Assembly (NCBI GenBank): GCA_963762085.1
Contig: CAVXJD010000006.1
Span: 186,001-250,000, forward strand
Direction of reading: 5' to 3'
From: DASQGA01 sp963762085
Lineage (GTDB): Bacteria > Actinomycetota > Thermoleophilia > Gaiellales > Gaiellaceae
Length of the DNA stretch: 64,000 bases
Shown here: positions 1-8,659 of the stretch, piece by piece
How the letters are laid out: each line of letters starts with the position of its first letter
Numbering within the stretch: position 1 is the stretch's first letter
The notes under the pieces: generated by a model
What the model was told of the DNA's origin: nothing
Database searches by the model: none
The model's input: only the letters and a program-made list of their open reading frames with translations
Made by a program: the position numbers and the translations under genes

Positions 1-1
1 C

Positions 2-3000
2 GAGGCGGACAACACCGGCTTCGACATCGTCAACGTGACCATCGACCGGACAGCCCCCGCGGACGGATCCGTCACGTACGCCAGCGGGTACGACCTCGAC
101 GGCTCGGTGTCGGTCGCGACCGACACGGGCACCGACTCCGGCTCCGGCATCGACCTGGCCTCGCGCACGCTCGAGCGCGACGCGATCGCCCTCGCCGCCG
201 GTAGCTGCGGGGTGTTCACCAACGCGTGGACGAGCGTGTCCGCTCCTGACACTACTGTCGCAAGCGGCAACTGCTACCGCTACCGCTACCGGGTCGCCGA
301 CAACGCCGGAAACGTCACGACCTACATCTCCCTGAACGTGGTCAAGGTGGACACATCCACGCCGGTCACAACCGACGACGCGGCCGCAGGCTGGAGCTCG
401 GCTCCGGTGCTCGTCACCCTCGCTCCGACCGACGCCGGCGGCTCCGGCCTCTTTTCGACGGAGTACGACGTCGATGGAGGCGCGACACAGACCGGAACCG
501 CCGTCAACGTCGCGGCTCCGGCCAACGGCTCGAACGACGGTGTACACACGATCTCCTACCGGTCGACGGACGGAGCCGGGAACGTCGAGTCCTGGCGCAC
601 CGCGACCGTTCGCATCGACGCGAGCGCACCGGGCCTCACACCCGCCGACCCCGGCGATGACCTTCGCGGCACCGTCGCACTGTCCGCGACGGCCACCGAC
701 CCGTCGTCCGGCCTGGCATCTGTCAGCTTCCAGTCCGCCCCGGCAGGCAGTGGCACCTGGACGACGATCTCCACCGACTCGGCAGCGCCCTTCGCGGCGA
801 GCTGGGACACCACCGGACTCTCGGACGGAGACTACGACCTGCGTTTTGTAGCGACCGACAACGCCGCCAACTCAACGGGCGCAGTGCTCGCCGGGAAGAC
901 GGTCGACAACACCAACCCGACGGTTGCCCTGACGGCACCCGCCGACGGAGGCTCGGTCTCTGGCTCCGCCGTTCCCGTGGCGGCGAACGCGGGCGACCCG
1001 GGCTCCGGGATCGCGCTGGTCAGCTTCAGGGTCCGTCCCGCGGGCGGCATCTACTCGACAATCTCGACCGACGCTTCGAGCCCGTTCACGGCGGCGTGGG
1101 ACTCGACCGCCGGCGCTGACGGCTCCTACGAGCTCGTCGCCGTTGCAACCGACGCGGCCGGAGGCTCGACCACGAGCGCCGTCGTAACGGTCACCGTCGA
1201 CAACGACGCTCCGGTCGTCACGCTCGCAGACCCGGGCACCAGTCTGCGAGGCACGGTCTCCCTCGGGTCGACCTCCTCGGGCGACACAGCGCAGGTGACG
1301 TTCGAGCGCCGCCCCTCCGGCGGTGGAGCCTGGACATCGCTCGGGACGGATGCCTCCGCGCCCTTCACGACAGACTTCGACACCACCTCGGTGGCGGACG
1401 GGCTCTACGAGCTCCGCGCGGTCGCCCTCGACGGCTCCGGTAACACGGGCACGAGCACGGTTCGGAACGTCCGCGTCGACAACACCGCCCCGTCCGGGTC
1501 GATCACCGCGCCTACCGCCGGCGCAACCGTGGGCGGCGACGTCTCCGTCCAGGCGACCGCGTCCGACACAGGTGGCTCTGGTGTAGCTGACGTCACGGTC
1601 GAGTTCCGAGTTGTCGGCGCTCCCGGCTGGACCCCACTCGCCGCGGACACATCGGCACCGTACGCAGCCTCCTGGAGCACCGCCAGCCTGCCCGACGGCG
1701 ACTACGAGCTGCGTGGCGGCATCGAGGACATCGCCGGCAATGCGAGCTTCACCGCGATCGTCACGGTGACCGTGGATAGCTCCGCGCCCGCAGTCACGCT
1801 CGTGGATCCGGGCGCCACCCTGAGCGGAACGGTTGAGCTGACCGCGACCTCCCCGGACGCCTCCGCCGTCGTTTTCGCCTACCGCACCGCGGGAGCAGGC
1901 CCCTGGACGACCATCGCGACGGACAGCACGGCTCCCTGGAGCGCGACCTTTGCCACCGGCAGCCTCGCGAACGGAACCTACGACCTGCGCGCGACCGCAA
2001 CCGACTCGGTCGGAAACAGCGCTGCCGACGTCCGCGCGGGCGTCCTGATCGACAACTCGACGTCATCGGGCCCACCGCCCGACGTGCAGGCGCCGACCAC
2101 GCCGCCAGGCTTCTCGGGCTCCCTCACGAACGGCAAGCTGACGCTGCGCTGGGGCGCCGCTACCGACGGCAGCGGTATTGCACCCACCTACGCCCTTCGT
2201 GTCGCGGGCGCCCGGACTGCGTCCTACCCGGCTACCGCGCGGCAAACGATCGTGAACGGCGTCAAGGCCGGCGACCTTCGAGCCTTCCAGATCCAAGCCG
2301 AGGACCAAGCAGGCAACGCAAGTGTCCCGAGCTATGCGCTGAAGGTCCTGCCCGTCGTCAAGAAGCTCACGGTCAAAGCCGCCAAGGCCGCCCTTGTGAA
2401 GCGCGGGTTCAGACAGGGCAAGTTGACGAAGAAGCGCTCGGCGACCGTGCCTGCCGGCCGGGTCATCCGTGCAGCAGGGCCAACGGTCGCGCGAGTAGGC
2501 ACGGCTGTTCCGCTCGTTGTTTCTACAGGAAGCGCTGCATCGAAGTCAGTCCTCGTCCTTCGCGTCACGAGCCTGCGGGTGCTGGCGCGATCCAGCCACC
2601 AGCTCATTCAGGTGAATGTCGACCTGTCGGCGGCAGCGAACGTACGGACATCCCTTCTGGACGGCACCGACGAGCTGTTCACCTGGCGCTCGGGGCTTGG
2701 TGCCGGCACGACTCTCCTGAAGCTCGACATTCCGAACGAGGCGCTCCGGCAGACCGACTACACGCTGCTCGTGACTGCAACGGGGCCGGACGGAAAGACG
2801 GTGACGGCACGGGTTCCGATCCAGATCGAGAGCCGAAGCACGCCGACGCCGACGGCAGAGACTGAGCAGAGCGCCTCACCACCGCTCGGCGGCTCCCTCT
2901 ACGGTGACGGCGATCCGCCTGCACCGGAACCGGCTGCCAATGTTCCGCCGGCAGCCGAGGCTCCCGCGGATTCGGTCGGCGAGTCGTTCACCCCTTCCAG

Positions 3001-3199
3001 CCCGAAGGCTAAGCCAAGCCCGTCCACAGTCCCCGTGAGTTCGTCCATCGCCGAGAAGTCGAAAGACTCCAAGAAAACGGTCGGAACGATTCTTCTGCTC
3101 GCCATGCTCGGCCTCGGATCCGCCGCTGCGGCCTACAAGGCTCGTTCCCTGTTCGCATTCCTCCTCCGCGGCACCCGTGCCGGCAGCGCCCTGCACTAG
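2..3199 (+). CDS. Ig-like repeat surface protein, C-terminal part (5' end outside window)
   Basis: The frame is open from the first bases, so the true start lies upstream. About 1065 residues are visible. Roughly residues 200-690 hold five Ig-like repeats of about 95 residues; each opens near 'D(N/S)(T/D)APxVTLxDPG' and ends near 'DGxYELRxxAxDxxGN', a pattern of bacterial Ig-like domains. A fibronectin-like segment follows, then a PASTA-like stretch around 770-830, another beta-rich segment, a Pro/Ser/Ala-rich linker and one transmembrane helix with a short basic tail. There is no LPxTG motif. I infer a membrane-anchored cell-surface or adhesion protein. Its ligand is unknown. It converges on the cobalamin adenosyltransferase gene. 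Confidence 0.8.
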   Translation, partial: EADNTGFDIVNVTIDRTAPADGSVTYASGYDLDGSVSVATDTGTDSGSGIDLASRTLERDAIALAAGSCGVFTNAWTSVSAPDTTVASGNCYRYRYRVADNAGNVTTYISLNVVKVDTSTPVTTDDAAAGWSSAPVLVTLAPTDAGGSGLFSTEYDVDGGATQTGTAVNVAAPANGSNDGVHTISYRSTDGAGNVESWRTATVRIDASAPGLTPADPGDDLRGTVALSATATDPSSGLASVSFQSAPAGSGTWTTISTDSAAPFAASWDTTGLSDGDYDLRFVATDNAANSTGAVLAGKTVDNTNPTVALTAPADGGSVSGSAVPVAANAGDPGSGIALVSFRVRPAGGIYSTISTDASSPFTAAWDSTAGADGSYELVAVATDAAGGSTTSAVVTVTVDNDAPVVTLADPGTSLRGTVSLGSTSSGDTAQVTFERRPSGGGAWTSLGTDASAPFTTDFDTTSVADGLYELRAVALDGSGNTGTSTVRNVRVDNTAPSGSITAPTAGATVGGDVSVQATASDTGGSGVADVTVEFRVVGAPGWTPLAADTSAPYAASWSTASLPDGDYELRGGIEDIAGNASFTAIVTVTVDSSAPAVTLVDPGATLSGTVELTATSPDASAVVFAYRTAGAGPWTTIATDSTAPWSATFATGSLANGTYDLRATATDSVGNSAADVRAGVLIDNSTSSGPPPDVQAPTTPPGFSGSLTNGKLTLRWGAATDGSGIAPTYALRVAGARTASYPATARQTIVNGVKAGDLRAFQIQAEDQAGNASVPSYALKVLPVVKKLTVKAAKAALVKRGFRQGKLTKKRSATVPAGRVIRAAGPTVARVGTAVPLVVSTGSAASKSVLVLRVTSLRVLARSSHQLIQVNVDLSAAANVRTSLLDGTDELFTWRSGLGAGTTLLKLDIPNEALRQTDYTLLVTATGPDGKTVTARVPIQIESRSTPTPTAETEQSASPPLGGSLYGDGDPPAPEPAANVPPAAEAPADSVGESFTPSSPKAKPSPSTVPVSSSIAEKSKDSKKTVGTILLLAMLGLGSAAAAYKARSLFAFLLRGTRAGSALH

Positions 3200-3219
3200 G
3201 GCGACTCCGCGACGCCGGC

Positions 3220-3795
3220 CTAGCCGCCTGGCTGCCAGAGCGGCTCGGCCGAGCCTGCATTCGCGTCCCGCGCCAGGATGAACAGGAGATCGGAAAGCCG
3301 GTTCAGATAGGCGATCGCCAGCGGGTTCACAGACTCGAGCGCCGCCAGGCCGACCGCGCGGCGCTCCGCCCGGCGGCACACGGTTCGCGCGAGGTGAAGC
3401 CGAGCCGCAGCTTCTGTCCCACCGGGCAGCACGAAGCTCCGGAGCGGCTCCAGGCCGGCGTTTGCATGATCGCAGAGCTCCTCGAGGCGGTCGACCTGTC
3501 CCTGGGTGATCCTCAGCCGCTCCTTCTTCTCATCCCCGAGAGGAACCGAGAGGTCGGCGCCCAGGTCGAAGAGCTCGTTCTGGATCCGCTCGAGCCATGG
3601 CCGGGACGCTTCCGGGAGATCACCTGCGAGCGCAAAGCCGATCGCGGAGTTCAGCTCGTCGACAGTCCCGTAGGCCTCGATCCGCGGATCGGTCTTCGCG
3701 ACCCGGCTCCCGTCCCCGAGGCTCGTCTCCCCCGCGTCGCCCCCCCGTGTGTAGATCCGGTCGAGCCGGACCGGCTCCTCACGCTTGCGCGTCAT
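3220..3795 (-). CDS. cob(I)alamin adenosyltransferase, PduO type
   Basis: The product transfers the adenosyl group of ATP to cob(I)alamin, giving the cofactor of methylmalonyl-CoA mutase. The 191-residue length matches the PduO-type family. Near the N-terminus is the ATP-binding signature 'TRGGDAGETSLGDGSRV', followed by 'YGTVDELNS', 'NELFDLGADLS' and the C-terminal 'RAERR...YLNRLSDLLFILAR' helices. The ATG overlaps the stop of the upstream acyl-CoA dehydrogenase (ATGA), so the two are probably translationally coupled. MeaB, another mutase helper, lies at 39888-40853. Confidence 0.93.
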   Translation of the reverse strand: MTRKREEPVRLDRIYTRGGDAGETSLGDGSRVAKTDPRIEAYGTVDELNSAIGFALAGDLPEASRPWLERIQNELFDLGADLSVPLGDEKKERLRITQGQVDRLEELCDHANAGLEPLRSFVLPGGTEAAARLHLARTVCRRAERRAVGLAALESVNPLAIAYLNRLSDLLFILARDANAGSAEPLWQPGG

Positions 3796-4946
3796 GCACT
3801 CACGGGCTCGACGCGCTCGGCCAGGCCCAAGATCGAACGTGCGATCACGAGCCGCTGGATCTCGCTCGTGCCCTCGTAGATCTCCGTGATCTTCGCGTCG
3901 CGGTAATAGCGCTCCACGGGAAACTCGCTCGTGTAGCCGTAGCCGCCGAGCACCTGGATCGCCTCCCCGGTCTGCCGCCGGGCCACTGTCGAGGCGAAGA
4001 GCTTCGCTTTGGCCCCGGCCTCACCGTGCGGCAGCCCTCGATCTCGAAGCGAGGCGGCGCGCCAGGTGAGGAGCCGGGCGGCGTCGATCTCCGTCGCCAT
4101 GTCCGCGAGCTTCCACTGGATCGCCTGGAAATCGGCGATCCGCTTTCCGAACTGGTGCCGCTCGAGCGCATACGCCCTCGCCACGTCGAATGCGGCCTGT
4201 GCGATCCCAACCGCCTGTGCTGCGATCCCGATGCGGCCGCCGTCGAGCGTTGCGAGCGCGATCGGCATGCCGCGCCCTTCTTCGCCGAGGAGGTTTTCGC
4301 CGTCGACCCGGACTCCGTCCAGGACGAGATCCACGGTCGAGCTCGAGTGGAGCCCGAGTTTTTCGGCCTCGACGCTGGCCTCGAGTCCCTCCGCGCTGCC
4401 CTCGACGACGAAGCACGAGACTCCGGCCTCCGTGCGTGCGAAAGCCAGGATCGTGTCCGCGTAGCCGCCGTTCGTCGTCCACTGCTTCCGGCCGGTGAGC
4501 CGCCAGCCGTCCCCATCGGCTTCCGCGCGTGTTCGGAGCGCTCCCGCGTCTGAGCCTGCCTCCGACTCGGTCAGAGCGAATGCTCCGAGCTTCTCACCGC
4601 TCGCGAGCGGTGGTACCAGCCGCTCTCGCTGCTCCTTCGTGCCGAACTTGACGATCGGGAGGGTCGCGGCGCTCGTATGGACCGCCACCGTCACCCCCAC
4701 GCCCGCGTCGGCACGGGAGAGCTCTTCGAGCACCAGGACGTAGGCCAGGAAGTCGGCACCCGCACCGCCCAGCTCTTCGGGGACACAGACACCCATGAGC
4801 CCGAGGAGGGCGAGCTTCCCGAAGAGCTCGCGCGGAAAGCGGTGCTCGCGGTCCCATTCGGCCGCGTTCGGAACGATCTCGGCCTCCGCGAACTCCCGCG
4901 CGAGCGCCTGGATCTCACGCTGCTCGGCTGAGAGCTCGAAGTCCAT
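3792..4946 (-). CDS. acyl-CoA dehydrogenase
   Basis: This 384-residue FAD flavoenzyme oxidises acyl-CoA thioesters to 2-enoyl-CoA and passes electrons to electron-transfer flavoprotein. The start at 'MDFELSAEQREI' matches the usual N-terminus of the family, although the frame stays open far upstream. Visible family signatures are 'FALTESEAGSDAGALRT' with 'QWTTNGG' (FAD/substrate region), 'AYALERHQFGKRIADFQAIQ', 'VLGGYGYTSEFPVER' and 'IYEGTSEIQRLVI', whose first Glu is the expected catalytic base. No Shine-Dalgarno sequence is evident. The cobalamin adenosyltransferase gene follows with a 4-bp overlap. The substrate cannot be fixed from sequence; branched-chain or short-chain acyl-CoA is likely. 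Confidence 0.93.
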   Translation of the reverse strand: MDFELSAEQREIQALAREFAEAEIVPNAAEWDREHRFPRELFGKLALLGLMGVCVPEELGGAGADFLAYVLVLEELSRADAGVGVTVAVHTSAATLPIVKFGTKEQRERLVPPLASGEKLGAFALTESEAGSDAGALRTRAEADGDGWRLTGRKQWTTNGGYADTILAFARTEAGVSCFVVEGSAEGLEASVEAEKLGLHSSSTVDLVLDGVRVDGENLLGEEGRGMPIALATLDGGRIGIAAQAVGIAQAAFDVARAYALERHQFGKRIADFQAIQWKLADMATEIDAARLLTWRAASLRDRGLPHGEAGAKAKLFASTVARRQTGEAIQVLGGYGYTSEFPVERYYRDAKITEIYEGTSEIQRLVIARSILGLAERVEPVSA

Positions 4947-4973
4947 CCGGAGGAGGATAGAGTCGCGGGCCCC

Positions 4974-5417
4974 GTGCACAGGAACGAGCACACCGTCGAG
5001 ATCGCGCGCCCACCCGCGGCCGTGTTCCCCTATCTGACCGAGCCGGAGCTGCTGAAACGGTGGGTTGGTGGGCTGACGACCTTCGAGGCCGTGGACGGGG
5101 AAAGTGCCGCTGTTGGCGCCCAGTCCCGCCAGGTCATGGTCATCCGCGGCAGGGAATGGAAGCTCGACGGGGAGTTGACAGCGCTCGAGCCGGATCGCTT
5201 CGTCCAGGCGCGGATGGATGGGAAGGGCCTCACGGTGACCACTTCCTATGCCCTGGAGCCGATCGAGACTGGAACCCGGCTGACGGCGACGGTGGAGAGC
5301 GACTTCTCGCTCCTCGTCGCACGGCTGTTCGGCGGGCTCGTCAGCCGCGAGACGCAGAGGAAGCTCCGCACCGACCTGGCACGGCTCCAGGCGCTCGTAG
5401 AGTCCAATCCCTCCTAG
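4974..5417 (+). CDS. SRPBCC (START/polyketide cyclase-like) family protein
   Basis: A 147-residue protein with the helix-grip pattern of SRPBCC proteins: 'TVEIARPPAAVFPYLTEPELLKRW' at the start, a central beta-sheet, and a long C-terminal helix ('SRETQRKLRTDLARLQALVE'). Such proteins bind hydrophobic ligands; the ligand here is unknown. The gene starts with GTG and diverges from the acyl-CoA dehydrogenase, 27 bp away. A GGAGGAGG stretch lies about 17 bases upstream. Its TAG stop shares a CTAG tetranucleotide with the stop of the convergent HD-GYP gene. Confidence 0.8.
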   Translation: MHRNEHTVEIARPPAAVFPYLTEPELLKRWVGGLTTFEAVDGESAAVGAQSRQVMVIRGREWKLDGELTALEPDRFVQARMDGKGLTVTTSYALEPIETGTRLTATVESDFSLLVARLFGGLVSRETQRKLRTDLARLQALVESNPS

Positions 5418-6470
5418 GCCGCGAACTCGCGCTGGATCTCGCGGAGCTCGCTCTCCCCGGCGCGGAAGGCGTCCACGACATCCGGATCGAACTGACGCTC
5501 CGCCTGGGACAGGATCTCGTCGCGTGCGGCCGACCACGGCTGCGCCGGCCGGTAGGGCCGGTCGCTCGTCATCGCGTCGAGGGTATCCGCGACCGCGAAG
5601 ACTCGCGCACCGAGAGGGATCTCCCCGCCCGCCAGCTGGTCCGGATAGCCGTTGCCGTCCCAGCGCTCGTGGTGGTGGCGCACGACCCGGAGCCCCGTGC
5701 CTCTGAGGAAGGCTACGCCGCCGAGCATCTGCTCTCCGAGCGCGGCGTGCGTCTGCATCAGGCGTCGCTCCTCCTCCGTCAGCGGCCCTGGCTTTCGAAG
5801 GATCTCATCGGGGATCCCAATCTTTCCGACGTCGTGCAGGAGGAACCCATACGAGGCGGTCTGGTCGGACGCCAGCGAGCCGTCGATCCCTGACGCAAGC
5901 GAGATGGCGTAGCGCTGAACCCGCTGGGAATGCGCACGCGTGCCGGTGTCCTTCGTCTCGAGCGCGCTCGCGAGCGCCGTGACCGTCTCCTGGTAGGCGT
6001 TCCCCAGGAGGCGCCGCTGGCCCCGCTCGATCTCGAGCAGATGACGAAGATCGCGTGCATAAAGGAGCAGCTGCTCCTCCGGTGCTCGATTCTTCGTGGC
6101 TCTGAACGGCACGCCGTAGAGACCGCCCGCGAGGCGCTCGACGATCGCGAGCAACTCGAGCGGGCTGAACGGCTTCAGGAGGAAGGCATCGGCGCCACAC
6201 GCCCGCCAGTCGATGTCCCCGGAGCCGTCCGATCCGGTGAGGAGAACGATTTGGATATCGGAGGTGGCCGGGTTGTCCTTCAGTTCGCGACAGTAGGCGA
6301 GACCACCCTGCCCAGGCATCTTGACGTCGAGCACGACGACGTCCGGATGGTCGCGCGTCCACGTGTGAGGCGGCCTCCTCGGCGCTCCCCGCCTCGGCGA
6401 CCTCCATGTCGACGACCTCGAAGGTCGCTCTCAGGAGAGCCCGGAGTCCCGGGTCGTCATCGACGAGCAA
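5414..6470 (-). pseudogene. response regulator with HD-GYP phosphodiesterase domain, frameshifted in the receiver domain
   Basis: The C-terminal part carries a full HD-GYP domain: 'LLHDVGKIGIPDEIL', then 'RHHHERWDGNGYP' and 'VFAVADTLDAMTSDRPYR'. This family degrades cyclic di-GMP. The N-terminal receiver domain is split. 'LVDDDPGLRALLRATFEVV' (acidic pocket) is read in one frame and 'LDVKMPGQGGLAYC' (phospho-acceptor Asp) in another; the frame changes between about 6349 and 6362. Dropping one base in GCGCGACC would join them as 'HVDADHPDVVVLD', with normal spacing between the acidic pocket and the Asp. Only a weak TTG start is available at 6470. It is either a broken gene or a one-base sequence error. 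Confidence 0.8.
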
Positions 6471-6567
6471 GAGGCGCAGTCGGTCACCTTGCCATTGGAG
6501 TGAAATCCCGTTCGGGACGCATTTCGTGTGTGTTCATATTGAATAGATCCCGAAAACCCTTTGAATC

Positions 6568-6586
6568 TTTCGCCTATGAAGCGAAA
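6568..6586 (-). terminator. weak hairpin after the 3-hydroxyacyl-CoA dehydrogenase gene
   Basis: A 6-bp stem, TTTCGC / GCGAAA with a 7-base loop, lies 15 bases beyond the stop at 6601. The region is AT-richer than its surroundings. It could instead belong to the promoter area of the response regulator gene. Low confidence. Confidence 0.3.
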
Positions 6587-6600
6587 AGTGGTTCGCAGGA

Positions 6601-7437
6601 TCAGCTGTAGTCGAAGAAGCCGCGACCGCTCTTGCGGCCCAGGCGTCCTTCCCGGACGTACTGCCCGAGGAGCGGACACGGTGCGTACTTCGGATCGCCG
6701 AGGCCCTCTTCCAGGACCTCCATGATCGCGACGCACGTGTCGAGACCGATCAGGTCGGCCAGTGCCAGGGGCCCCATGGGATGGTTGAAGCCGAGCTTCG
6801 CGATCGTGTCGATCGCCTCGGCCTCCGCGACGCCGTCGTGGAGGGCGTAGGCGGCCTCGTTCACGAGCGGCATCAGGATCCGGTTCGACACGAAGCCTGG
6901 AAAGTCGCGCACCTCGGCCGGCGTCTTGCCGAGCTCGCGGGCGAGCGCCACGATCGCCTCGGTTGTCTCGTCGGAGGTCTCTCGCGCGCGTACCACCTCG
7001 ACGAGCGCCATCACCGGCACCGGGTTGAAGAAGTGCATGCCGATGACGCGGTCCGGACGGCTCGTGACCGCGGCGAGCGACCCGATCGGGATCGAGGAGG
7101 TGTTCGACGCGAGGACGGCGGCTGCGGGCAGTGCGCCGTCGGCACGCCGGAAGATGTCTTCTTTGACCGCGAGCTCCTCGACCACGGCTTCGATCATGAG
7201 CTCTGCCTCCACCAGGTCGTCGACCGGCTCGACTCTGGCCAGAATCTCGTCGGGGTCGAGCTCACCGTTCTTCGCCGCCAGCCGGTCCAGGCTCTTGCGC
7301 ATCGCTGCCAGCCCGCGTTCCGTCGCCCCGGGTGCAGCGTCATGCAGGAGTACCCGCCGGCCCGAGGCAGCCACCACTTGCGCGATCCCGCCACCCATCT
7401 GCCCTGCGCCGACCACGAGGACGCGCTCAAAGCTCAT
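6601..7437 (-). CDS. 3-hydroxybutyryl-CoA / 3-hydroxyacyl-CoA dehydrogenase
   Basis: The enzyme oxidises 3-hydroxyacyl-CoA to 3-oxoacyl-CoA with NAD(P), in beta-oxidation or butanoate metabolism. The 278 residues match the single-domain family. The Rossmann motif 'VVGAGQMGGGIAQ' lies at residues 7-19; 'SNTSSIPI' and the catalytic-His segment 'GMHFFNPVPVM' follow, then 'NRILMPLVNEA' and 'NHPMGPLALADLIGLD' of the C-terminal domain. The ATG at 7437 overlaps the TGA of the upstream GNAT gene, which supports this start over the upstream in-frame alternative. The thiolase at 8660 catalyses the next step of the pathway. Confidence 0.95.
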   Translation of the reverse strand: MSFERVLVVGAGQMGGGIAQVVAASGRRVLLHDAAPGATERGLAAMRKSLDRLAAKNGELDPDEILARVEPVDDLVEAELMIEAVVEELAVKEDIFRRADGALPAAAVLASNTSSIPIGSLAAVTSRPDRVIGMHFFNPVPVMALVEVVRARETSDETTEAIVALARELGKTPAEVRDFPGFVSNRILMPLVNEAAYALHDGVAEAEAIDTIAKLGFNHPMGPLALADLIGLDTCVAIMEVLEEGLGDPKYAPCPLLGQYVREGRLGRKSGRGFFDYS

Positions 7438-7964
7438 TGCCCTGCCCAATCCGACCGGGTCAACGCGTACATGACGTAGTCGTCTCGTCCGCGCTCTGCC
7501 GGGAAGAACGCTCTCAGAATTCCCTCGTTGCCGAATCCCAGCTTTTCGAGCACTCCGCGCATGGGGGTGTTCCAGTCTGCCGTCGTCGCCTGCACACGTT
7601 CCGCTCCCTCCGTGGCGAAGAGATGATCGGTGACGAGCTTCGTGGCCTCTAGCCCATAGCCGCGCCCACGATCGGCAGCGTCGTAGAGCGTCACGCCGAT
7701 CTCGAAGACGTCCGGAGGAAAGGCTCCGCGCGGCGCGCGGGCACCTGCGTCCCCGACCAGACGGCCCTCGGCCTCGATGCCCAGGTCGAGCTTGCCGTTC
7801 CAGAGCGTCCCGGAGCGCTCGATCCGGCGGCGGAGCTGGGCGCGGGTCGGGGGTTTCGCGCCGCCGAGCGGGTAGTCCGCCGTCAGGTAGGCATCGCTAA
7901 TGATGTCGAGCTCATCGAGCCGTAGCGCCCGCAGCACGATGCGCTCACCCGGGAGCACGATCAT
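7434..7964 (-). CDS. GNAT family N-acetyltransferase (RimJ/RimL-like)
   Basis: A 176-residue acetyltransferase. 'IVLRALRLDELD' opens beta-1; the acetyl-CoA-binding segment is 'DRGRGYGLEATKLVTDHLF', and 'LEKLGFGNEGILRAFF' is the typical C-terminal RimJ/RimL signature. These enzymes acetylate protein N-termini or small amines; the substrate here is unknown. It overlaps the start of the dehydrogenase gene by 4 bp. Confidence 0.9.
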   Translation of the reverse strand: MIVLPGERIVLRALRLDELDIISDAYLTADYPLGGAKPPTRAQLRRRIERSGTLWNGKLDLGIEAEGRLVGDAGARAPRGAFPPDVFEIGVTLYDAADRGRGYGLEATKLVTDHLFATEGAERVQATTADWNTPMRGVLEKLGFGNEGILRAFFPAERGRDDYVMYALTRSDWAGQ

Positions 7965-7973
7965 GAGCGGAAT

Positions 7974-8612
7974 CTAGCGTTTGCTCTGAGTTAGCAGGAT
8001 TCGATCCAAGAGCGGAGCGGGCACGACGTCCAGGCTCCGGCTCGAATCGACGTAGAGGCCGAAGGCGCCGCTCACGTCGCCGCTCGTCTTACCGTCGTCC
8101 GACTCGAAGTACGCGAAGGTCTCGAGCTCGTAGGGGCCCGGCGGTACCGCCACCTTCCAGCGCGTCGTCTTTCCGGGCTCGAGCGCGATCGTGTAGGCGA
8201 CCAACTTCTCGCAGCCGAGGGGATGCACCTTGATCGCGCCGATGCAGTCCCGTTCGCGGCCGCCGCTGCAGTCCTCGACACGGACGACCTGTGACTGCTC
8301 GAGCGAAACCGTGATCACCTCGCCGGGACGGACGATGCTGAGTTGCTTCGGCCGGGGGTAACCGGTGTCGGAGCAAACCCCGAATCCCTCACCGGTGATG
8401 CAGCTGCTCCCGGGAACGGCTGCCTGTGAGCCCGCGCTGCTCTCGAGGACGAGCTTCGGCGCGCGAGGAGAAGCCTCCGGCAGGTTCTTCTGTTTCTGTC
8501 TAGTCGTCGCTGCCGGCGCCGCTCCGGAGTCAGAGGCCGTAGGCGGCGCGCCGCCGCAGGCCGTGGCGACGAGGACGAGCGGGAGGGCGAGGAGGAGTCC
8601 GGAGCGTCGCAT
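7974..8612 (-). CDS. secreted lipoprotein of unknown function
   Basis: The N-terminus is a lipoprotein signal: 'MRRSG', a hydrophobic core and the lipobox 'VATACGG', then a disordered Ser/Ala/Thr-rich linker of about 30 residues. The remaining 170 residues look like one beta-rich domain with several Cys ('GSSCITGEGFGVCSDTG', 'VEDCSGGRERDCIGAI', 'PLGCEKL') that could pair outside the membrane. A GTG two codons upstream is an alternative start. I do not recognise a named family. Confidence 0.75.
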   Translation of the reverse strand: MRRSGLLLALPLVLVATACGGAPPTASDSGAAPAATTRQKQKNLPEASPRAPKLVLESSAGSQAAVPGSSCITGEGFGVCSDTGYPRPKQLSIVRPGEVITVSLEQSQVVRVEDCSGGRERDCIGAIKVHPLGCEKLVAYTIALEPGKTTRWKVAVPPGPYELETFAYFESDDGKTSGDVSGAFGLYVDSSRSLDVVPAPLLDRILLTQSKR

Positions 8613-8659
8613 CGTCACTAGGACGGATCGGCAACCCGAAAAGTTCCCTGAAGCTCCGC

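Noticed and set aside
2..3199. Sortase-anchored surface protein
   Set aside because: No LPxTG-like motif precedes the C-terminal helix.
3597..4553. 318-codon + strand frame opposite the acyl-CoA dehydrogenase
   Set aside because: Antisense to a clear enzyme gene; Arg/Pro-rich composition.
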